Below, one piece after another: positions 56,431-64,000 of a stretch of 64,000 nucleotides of DNA. The DNA is from Pyrenophora tritici-repentis (lineage: Eukaryota > Ascomycota > Dothideomycetes > Pleosporales > Pleosporaceae): positions 3,658,001 to 3,722,000 of the forward strand of contig NC_089399.1 of the NCBI RefSeq assembly GCF_003171515.1. The letters are read 5' to 3'. Made by a program: the position numbers and the translations under genes. Every line of letters starts with the position of its first letter. Within the stretch, counting starts at the first letter, position 1. A model generated the notes under the pieces. The model made no database searches, was not told the DNA's origin, and saw only the letters and a list, made by a program, of their open reading frames with translations.

Positions 56431-57122
56431 CTTCCCTTCGCCTACAACTAAAACAAGACTAAAACAATCACTTCACACAGCTCCACTCATTTCTAGTCTA
56501 GCGCGTGTGGCTGAAGGCAGCCGCGTACCATGGTTCAAGCTGGATGTTTAACATACGCAGTGACATGGGTCAAATGCCCTTACGTAGACCTCACTAGTCC
56601 CGCTCTGTGAGCCATGAAAACTTCAGGCAGGGGTCTGTGTTATGGTCGGGACGAAAAATATTTTCAGTCGCGTTTGAGCGAGGTTGAAATTTTTGGGTCG
56701 GTATGAACACGTATGCTGAATGGGTGGTTTGGAAAATGAGGTTGTGATATCGCATTTGATCAAAGTCACTAGACACCCTTTTAGGAACAGATTTGGCAAT
56801 CAGTGTACAACTCCATGTCGCAACTACAAGCTTAACAGCTCGCCAGTAAAACAATACGGCTAGTGTCTCTAGTTGATATCAGAGCTGAGATCAAATCCGA
56901 CACATAATTTAAGTGAGAAAAGCACGTGATATATAGTGTAGCTTGTAATATTTACACGAACTGTTCCAAACAAATGTTGATGTATTACAAAGTATGTATA
57001 TCTCCTCCGAACTATCTTACACGTTTTTCCAGTTCCTAGAAATTAAGGGAAAACCAACTACTCGGAATATCAATGTACCCATGACATCCCTTCCCACCTT
57101 TTCACCCTCCATCCTTCTTTTC
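56431..57122. other. Intergenic region
   Basis: About 690 bp between the inverted-repeat element and the end of the membrane-protein gene. No supported gene; a minus frame at 56594-56854 has no domain. Confidence 0.4.
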
Positions 57123-58215
57123 TCACGCATAACTTCCCCCACCCTTCCCCCTGCCGCCATCATACCCCACACTCCTCCCCATCCTCCACGCACCCCAAAG
57201 TACCATACTCAGAATCCCCAAATTAGCATACTGCCTCCCCAGCAACAGCAGAAAGTTCGTCGCCTCCATCGCCGTGCGCGACCAAGCAGCTGTGTTAACA
57301 TGAAGCAGCACGATATCGTAAATGATAAACGCGTCGCGGATCCAAATCAAGGGGACAACGAAGAAAGTGAAGCGAAGGAGGTCGTTGCGTTCGGTTGACT
57401 GTTCTCGTTAGCACCCCTTTCCTACAAGATACGAGGGGGGAAAGAGAGGAAAGAAAACTTACATCCCTACCCCCCCTATTCATGCTCAAAAACTCCCATA
57501 TCACCTCCGCACTAACACTCAAACTGGCTGCCACAACAATGGCCTCATGGACAATCCACACGATCCTCGTCGCCTTATCGCCAGTCAACACATCACTCCA
57601 GGCCGTCCCGCCATTGCGCTTTGCTTCGATACCTAGTCCCCAAGCTGCCACACCCGTCCCCAGCATAACCGCCATGATGAAGGTATTCCAAATTCTGCTT
57701 TTCGTCCCGGGCGTACTGATGCCCGTACCATTTTCTCGCACGTGCGCGGAATGTATCCAAACGCCGCCATTCAATAGGACTGTGAAGAAAATAGTGGTGA
57801 GAGCTGTTGTGAACGATAGTCTAGCGATGTCTTTTGCATAGCCGTTACCTGCCGCGTTCCAGGAAGGTCGGCCATGCCATGAGAGGTCGTTGGTGTAGGA
57901 GATGCCGGAGCTGGTTTGCAAGATGTCGGTTATGAGGCGGGTTAGGGAGGCAAGGAAGAGAAAGAGGAGGGCTGAAGTGAGGAAGAGGTAGGTGCCTAGG
58001 GGTGTTTTCAGGGGCCCATCGTGGGAGTACGAGTTTGCACGTGTGTAGTTGTGGTTGGCGGGTGTAGTGGTGAAGCGGCGGTTGCGGAGATGGGTGAGGG
58101 TTGGTTTTAGGGCAAGGACGAGAAGGGAAAGGGAAAGGGTGGCGTGGATGGTGTCGAGGGCGAAGAGGGCTTTGTAGGATGAGGATTGGTCGGTCAGATG
58201 TATGGTTGTTGACAT
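57123..58215 (-). CDS. Multi-pass membrane protein of unknown function
   Basis: Two exons (58215-57463 and 57398-57123; intron 57399-57462) give 342 residues from MSTTIHLTDQSSSYKAL; an in-frame ATG lies 20 codons further upstream. About seven hydrophobic helices are visible: FALDTIHATLSLSLLVLALK, TYLFLTSALLFLFLASL, LSFTTALTTIFFTVLL, FIMAVMLGTGVAAWGLG, VHEAIVVAASLSVSAEVIW, LLRFTFFVVPLIWI, YANLGILSMVLWGAW. The topology (seven helices, loop with SYTNDLSWHGRPSWNA) is shared by uncharacterised fungal integral membrane proteins, possibly receptor-like. Family not recognised beyond that. The gene is Thr/Leu-rich and GC-rich. Confidence 0.75.
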
Positions 58216-58841
58216 CGTGATTTGAGCGATGGGTATGTCCTTGACACTTTTATCATTCACAGAGAGGGCAGGCACGTTTTAAACAAAGTTACAAGTACAT
58301 CATCTCATTTTGGCGTCCCTGGCAGATATGACGTCCACTTTTCGTCACACATAGGATGCCTGTCAGAAGGAAAGAAGCTTTTGTCTAGTCCACTCGACTG
58401 GGACTTTTGTGGAGCATGAACTCGGATATCGGAACATGTTCATCGCAGCACCATCGAGGATCATCGGCAAGGACGGCACGCCGGGGCAATACTTAGGCAA
58501 ATACCCAGCCACACATATGTGCACACCCGTTGTCAACACGACACAGCCTCCTCACTTACATCACACATATTACCTAGGTAGCCATACATGGAGTGTTCAA
58601 AGTTATGAAGTCGAGCTTAAGAGGTTAGTCACTCTCGGCAAGCATGACCCGTTAGTGTGCGGGAGGAGTGCGGACGCTAAAGCCATGAGCTTGGCCAATT
58701 GCGGGGTTAGACCATTTTTTCGCATGCGCAATGTCTTTGCATCTTGTGCTTGTTCAAGATACGTCTGTCATTGATTCGTTTTTCTACGTTTCTTCATGTG
58801 ATGACTGGTCGCGACGCTTATCGCGTACTACAACCAAGCTT
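58216..58841. other. Intergenic region
   Basis: About 630 bp between the membrane-protein start and the ARG1 stop. A 121-codon + frame (58409-58774) has no domain or splice support. Nothing else seen. Confidence 0.4.
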
Positions 58842-60323
58842 CTAAGCGCGAGACATGTTCTCACCCTCTTCAGCCTTCTGGAGACCGTACTTCTTCAAGC
58901 TGTCATAATGTCAGTAACAAGTCTATTCTCTCAGATTGTCAAACTCACCGAATGCTCTGGATGGCAATGAAACCGGTAGTGTCCATGGGGCTGAAGTTGT
59001 CCAGGGTGTCCATGGAGGCCTCCTCCTCAGAGTATAGCTTCTCCGTCTTGCTCGAGCGGCCGAGCACATAGGCGTTACCCTTGTAAAGCTTCATCCTCAC
59101 CTCACCGTTGACCCTGCGCTGGGAGAAGAGCAAGCTGTTCTCGATGAACTCACGCTCAGGCGAGAAGTACATGCCGTTGTACAGTTGGTAGCTCCAGTTG
59201 TGGCTGACGAACTGATCACGGAGATTGCGCACCTGTGCGTCCATGACGAGACCCTCGAGATCAAGATGAGCGAGACGAAGGATGGTCATGGCTGGGGAGT
59301 CGTAGCAACCGCGGGACTTGAGACCGATGAAGCGGTTCTCGACAATGTCGATGCGGCCGATACCGTGTGTGAAACCGAGCTTGTTGAGCGCAGTGAAGAG
59401 CTCGACAGAGTCGGTGTAGGTCTTGTCGGGTGTCGCGACCTTGACGGGGATACCCTTCTCGAAGTAGACGGTGATGTCGGTGGGCTCGTTGGGAGCGTTG
59501 AGCGGCGAGTCGGTCATGGTCCACATGTCATCTGGGGGAGACACATCGGGATCCTCGAGGATACCTGGTCGATTAGCTGCATACAAAAGATCCTACATGT
59601 TTCTGACATACCGGCTTCGTAGCTGCAGTGAGCCAAGTTGGCGTCCATGCTCCATGGCTTAGCCTTGGTCGAGGTGACGGGAATGCCATGCTTCTCGGCA
59701 TAGTCCAACAGATCCTGCCTGCCCTTGAAACGCTCGCAGAACTCAGGTAGCCTCCAAGGCGCAATGACCTTGATAGTAGGCTGAAGTGTGTAGAAAGCCA
59801 GCTCGAAGCGGACTTGGTCGTTGCCCTTGCCGGTGCAGCCGTGCGAGACGAAGCCGCAGCCTTCTTGTTGCGCGACGCGGATCTGGGCGCGGGCGATGAC
59901 TGGACGAGCCAGCGAGGTTCCGAGAAGGTAACGACCCTCGTAGGAAGCATTACACTGGACTGCACGGAAGCAGAGTTCCTCGACAAACTCCTTTTGTAGG
60001 TCAAGAATGACCATCTTCAGCGCACCAATATTGAGTGCCTTCTTCTCCACCTCGTCCCAGGGCTCTTCCTGGCCAACGTTGGCGAGGAAACAAACAACCT
60101 CATAGCCTTCCTCTTTTCCATGTGTCAGTTCAAATCACGCCTTCAATTGTGATTGTGGCCTACCGATGAGCCATTTCAGGATCGTGGAAGTATCAAGACC
60201 GCCTAATGACTCGGGTTAGCCAGTACTCAAACAAAGCGGGCAGTCCAATCGACTTGATTGTAGATCGGAATCTGTGGGTTATAGCATACCAGAGTAAGCT
60301 AGGCAAACGCGTCCCTTTGACAT
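58842..60323 (-). CDS. ARG1: Argininosuccinate synthase
   Basis: Cytosolic ATP-dependent condensation of citrulline and aspartate in arginine biosynthesis. Five exons (60323-60290, 60202-60164, 60112-59612, 59564-58949, 58899-58842) sum to 1248 nt, 415 residues, as in yeast Arg1. The first exon is only 34 nt: [12 protein letters not shown], joining across the 60203-60289 intron to [12 protein letters not shown] and thereby forming the ATP-binding SGGLDTS motif. Further family blocks are [79 protein letters not shown]. The start is supported by reading frame and by good matches on both sides of the intron. Two CPC1/Gcn4-type sites lie 35-80 bp upstream, consistent with cross-pathway control. 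Confidence 0.95.
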
Positions 60324-60802
60324 ATTTGCAGTTTGAGTGTTATGTGATGAGTGAGAAGAGTCAATTGCAAACAGTCGTGAGCGTCTGGGGATGTGCGGAG
60401 TCACGCTGTTATCTTATCGGCCACAAAAAAAGTTCGGTGCTCCGCACTCTTGCGGGCCGATCATCGGTCTCATCGCTGTCAGCCTCATGACGACGGCGGG
60501 CATGTCACTAAAGAAACTTGACGAATGACTGATTCACAGTGTCAAACCAGGTAAATACGATATGGAAACGGTGATGCAATGATTCTATGTGGTATATGTC
60601 ATGTCGCAAACTCATGTTGTCCAAACGCCTTACATGCAACGCTTCTGCGACAACCACTCTCACAAGAAGCCCAGACATTATCAACAGAGAGATAGAAATA
60701 CGCCCCAAGAGAGAGCTCCATCACCACGTTCGCGTCCCAACAAGTCCAGCATGACCAAAGCGCCTAAATGAACGACCGTAAGCCCCGAGCTTACCAGCCG
60801 AA
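60324..60802. other. Intergenic region / ARG1 promoter
   Basis: About 480 bp. Contains the ARG1 promoter with the elements listed separately and the 3' end of the Doa4-like gene. No other gene seen. Confidence 0.5.
60358..60403 (-). promoter_or_regulatory. Two TGACTC (CPC1/Gcn4-type) elements upstream of ARG1
   Basis: GAGTCA at 60358-60363 and 60398-60403 reads TGACTC in the direction of ARG1. This is the core of the TGASTCA site bound by the bZIP regulators Gcn4/CPC1/CpcA, which activate amino-acid biosynthesis genes on starvation. A third TGACTC lies in intron 1 at 60207-60212. Core matches of 6 bp are frequent by chance, but two within 46 bp at the 5' end of an arginine gene fit known biology. 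Confidence 0.55.
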
Positions 60803-63800
60803 TTAGAAAGCCCCACCCGCGACCCTTTCCCTCTCATAAAACACAATGTACGCCTTTTCGTTTTGCAATCGTTCATGCTCTGGGAGGTTCCCGGGGTCGA
60901 ATTCGTAGATCTTGTCATCATTAAATGATCTCCAGCATCCTCGCGATTTGTCTTTGACAAAAGCGACATAGTGACCGCTGCCGAGGGTGGCACCGTGATG
61001 CCAAATCACAGCGTATGCGTTGTAAAGAAAGGGACCATTCATCGTAGGGTCCGACTTGACTCCAGCCAGTTGCGCCGGCCCATCACGGGCTGTCTGCGCA
61101 ACGTACGCCTCTTGCTCTGGCGTCATGGGTGGTTCGATGAAAGGTGACATGTCCAACCGCTGTAACGGGAAGTCTACAGGTGTTCGCACCTTTCGAGCGC
61201 TCTCAGTTCGGGAGGCACTGAATCGCTTAAAGTGTATAACGAGCGTGTCAGGTGCGCGAGTAATGGTAATCTTCTTCACGGCCTCGCGGTCTTTCTTGCA
61301 ACGAGGGCAACGCCAAAGCTCATCTCCTGCTAGACGTTCCGGCGCACAGTACGACTGTAGACATTCACGCAGTGAGCACTGGCCTTGGCGAGGAATTTCG
61401 ACACTTATGCTCCAAAATGCCTCGTACGTCGTGCTGGTGACTCCACAAGTTTGACATGTGAGCTGCGAAGCGTGTTGACCGGCAAACATGCCGCCAATGA
61501 CAGACATGTCACGATGCTGGTAGCGCCGCCATTCAATCATAGCTGAGTATTGGCGTGGATACCTCTCGCGTGTCAATTCTTCCTGGTCTGTAAGAGGCTT
61601 GAGCGGGGTTTTGTTCCATGTCAAATTCATGTCCTCATGCATGTAATCCAGAACAAACTCAAGAAACTCCTTTGCATCTTGCTGCTCATCGATACCCCAC
61701 TGCCTGTTGAAGTGGCCGCAAATACGCTGCGCAAGATTAGCTATTGGTCTTTGAATTATCTAACGAAACGTACTCTGAAAGTGCTCGGACGGACAGATGT
61801 GACGTCGCCTTTGTACAAGTTGGAAAGGAGCGTCGCGTAAGCCTCTGGTAAGATGCCCTTTGTTCCTTTCCAGTTTTCCCGTTGGAGTTCCCGCTGGTAT
61901 CGTTGAGAAATAAACAAGTCAGAGAGTAAAAGGTGCCCGCTCAAGCACTGTACGACCGAGTTCATGTAGCATGTCACTCCAAAGTTGAGCAATCCAGTCC
62001 GGTGCAGTCTGAGATTACTGAACTGGGGGTGCGAGTTGTAGACAACATTGCGGGCCTGCTGTTCGCGATCATGAACACCACTATAGCTGACTCGGGGTAC
62101 AGAAGGCGCGGGGCGAGAAGGTGCCATGGGTATGGCGGGTTGGATGTACTGATTATTAGGCGGTGGCCTGGATGGGAACATCATCGATTGCTCGGCCTCG
62201 AGGTCGGGATAGCGACGTAGGAAGTCTTCGGTAGATCGATAGAAGGGGGCATTTTGCTCTTCTTCCTGTACTTCCTCACTTGGCGGTACTTCGACTGCAG
62301 CACGGCCTTTTCGGGCTTCTTCCAACCAAAGTTCCTCTTCCTCGTGGTCCATGTGAACGTACTCGCGCCTTGACCTTCTTTGGTTGTTCTTGGCAAGTTG
62401 TATAGTGGCCACAGATGATCGTCGGGTCGCTTGATTTCTGGTAGCGCCAGCCGCTACCAAGGCAGCAGTAGTAGACATTTTCAGTGCCTGTGGGCCCACC
62501 AAGTCAATCCAGGCATCAAGACCACCTTTGAGGAGGACAGGGGCGCGTCGCAACGGTTTGTCGGCATTGAACCGGACTAATGTGTCGAAAAGTTGCTTCA
62601 AAGCACGCTCGCTTTCATTTCGGTCATGCCTGTGCATGAAGTCGATGTTTTTGGTAGAGTCGTCGTAATATACCACAACGTCAAATTCATTCCGTCTGTC
62701 AAACATGGCCTGCTCTTCATCTGGTGATATCACTAAGCGATCCAGCAGCTGCTCGGCGGAATCGCCCTCGCGCATCGATAATGGCTCTATGCACATGATG
62801 TTGCGCACATATACATGTCCGGCGTCAAACTGGGCTCTGTCGCGCACGTCAATGGTGAGTACATTGTACATGCGATAGTAGTCGTAGAGCATGCTGGCGT
62901 CGATTTGCAATTCGACTGGCTTATTCACAGCTCTTGTCCTTCCTGTCGCGTCGCGTACTTGTTGCTGGGCTGGGAAATACGAGTCTGGTGCGCCGTTCAC
63001 GTTTGGCGCTTGGTTGGATAGACTAGATGCGGCCATTGAATTATTACGACCTCCAGTACCGTTCATACTCCGGGGCGTACTCCGAGGCGGATTAATGCTG
63101 GAAGGGCCTGGTATGTTTCGTGCCGGACTATATGTGGGACTCGGCTCCTTGGGCAGAGAAGCGGCGAAGGCGGTATCCAGCGGCAAAGAAGGCAGAGAAG
63201 GCGGAAGCATGGACGAAGGCTGCAAAGCCATGCCACGCGGACCCATGAGTCGGTTTGTGGTGTGGTAGTCTGCTGGCGAGGGCATTTTGACCGAGAGATC
63301 TTGACTTGGTGGTGCCGAAGCTGTATTGACTGGAGGGGTGGACCTCAGATTGGCAAAGCGCTGAGCGAGATCGTTTACGCCGGGTATTGACGACAGGCTC
63401 TGGCGGACAGCGCGACCATGCAACGATTGCGGTTTCGGTTGTACCGGGGGTTTCCTCCGTGAAGAATCTGGAGAAGCAGCAGGTGAAGCGCGACCGTTGG
63501 GCATGGTAGTTGGGACGTCAGGCAGCATCAATTCGTCGTCCCTCCTGGGCATGTTGGAACCATGAGGCGAGGTTGGTCTCGAGGACGTGGGTGTGCTGTG
63601 TTGTGTCGAAGGTACCGATATACTTCTGTGATGCGAGGCCCCATTTCTTTTGTTGTCGTTTTTGATTATTTCCTTGACGCGCATGAACCTCTCTTCATTT
63701 GCTTTGATGTCCCGCATAAGCTCGTTGAAGTCGCGGTGTGCCGAACCCCGACTGTTGTTGATCTTGTCATAGTAGTCACGATGGGCAGGTATAACGTCGA

Positions 63801-64000
63801 CGACGATCTGATATGCAACCAGGTATTCCCAATATGCGCCGGCGGGTACACGGCCGTCGAGCATCGTCTTTGCCGAATTCAAGTGTCCTTTTGCGTGTGC
63901 GAGGAGGTGGCGGATCTACACGTGGTCAGCGACTGCCGCATTCAGAGGGTGCCTTCCGCATATACCGAATTGTTCCTGAGAGAGTCTGCCGTATCCAAGG
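60803..64000 (-). CDS. Ubiquitin carboxyl-terminal hydrolase, Doa4/USP8-like (rhodanese + USP), 5'-partial
   Basis: A cysteine deubiquitinase with the Doa4 layout, which recycles ubiquitin from cargo at endosomes. Exons on the minus strand: beyond 64000 to 63966, 63915-61774, 61726-60803; introns 63916-63965 and 61727-61773. The N-terminal helical region (AYQIVVDVIPAHRDYYDKI) resembles the USP8 dimerisation/MIT-type domain. A Pro/Ser-rich disordered stretch follows, then a rhodanese domain (LTIDVRDRAQFDAGHVYV). The USP core has the Cys box LLNFGVTCYMNSVVQCLSG, QWGIDEQQDAKEFLEF, two zinc-ribbon pairs (CQTCG, CPRCK) and the His box GSGHYVAFVKD. The residue usually Asn before TCYMN is Val here. 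The start lies outside the window. Confidence 0.92.

Noticed and set aside
1..64000. CRISPR arrays, operons, ribosome-binding sites, prophage features
   Set aside because: The window is fungal nuclear DNA with spliceosomal introns; no regularly spaced repeat arrays or bacterial signals were seen.
1..64000. tRNA and rRNA genes
   Set aside because: I looked for T-loop-like GGTTCGAATCC motifs with matching arms and found none convincing by eye; a covariance-model scan would be decisive.

Overview
The window is nuclear DNA of a filamentous ascomycete (Pezizomycotina). Almost every gene has short GT-AG introns of about 45-90 bp with CTAAC/CTGAC-like branch points. Genes lie on both strands without operons, and the set is typical of these fungi: Zn2Cys6 regulator, DUF7708-NACHT protein, FMP52, MET10, Doa4-type ubiquitin hydrolase, GPR1/FUN34 transporter, DUF6604 protein. 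The family mix suggests Dothideomycetes, perhaps Pleosporales, but that is inference from content and not a match to a named genome. Most gene models below were joined by hand. Reading frames and exon lengths were checked arithmetically, and every model called intact sums to a multiple of three.

Layout. 1-15 kb: the 3' part of an MFS permease, a sparse 3-kb gap, a RAD5/HLTF-like SNF2 helicase with a RING finger, a NACHT NTPase fused to C2H2 zinc fingers (carrying two lesions), an HSL-type alpha/beta hydrolase and a 2OG-Fe(II) oxygenase. 15-27 kb: a GFA-type enzyme, two hypothetical genes, a Zn2Cys6 regulator, two small mitochondrial-targeted disordered proteins, a small secreted-type ORF that has lost its ATG, a MOSC/ferredoxin-reductase fusion and a tiny mitochondrial membrane protein. 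28-41 kb: housekeeping metabolism (FMP52, 3-phosphoglycerate dehydrogenase, two-domain glyoxalase I, a Roadblock-fold protein, sulfite reductase flavoprotein subunit) interrupted by a decayed acetate-transporter-family gene. 42-56 kb: an accessory island with a dead DUF6604 gene, a complete Ty1/Copia element with identical LTRs, two virtually identical 162-bp MITEs (one in the DUF6604 gene, one inside the Copia ORF), a cytochrome P450 pseudogene, a 3-beta-HSD-type sterol dehydrogenase homologue and a 379-bp element with terminal inverted repeats. 57-64 kb: a multi-pass membrane protein, argininosuccinate synthase with CPC1/Gcn4-type sites at its 5' end, and a Doa4-like ubiquitin hydrolase that runs off the window.

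How it fits together. ARG1, SER3/33, MET10 and GLO1 homologues are independent housekeeping genes (arginine, serine, sulfur, methylglyoxal). The island shows recent transposition: LTRs identical, MITE copies identical apart from the last base, intact target-site duplications. Excising each MITE plus one 8-bp duplication restores both host reading frames exactly. Gene death is concentrated here (DUF6604, P450), with further lesions in the NACHT gene, the GPR1-like gene and the secreted-type ORF. Several lesions are C-to-T or G-to-A changes in CpA/TpG context, but the young Copia element shows no hypermutation.
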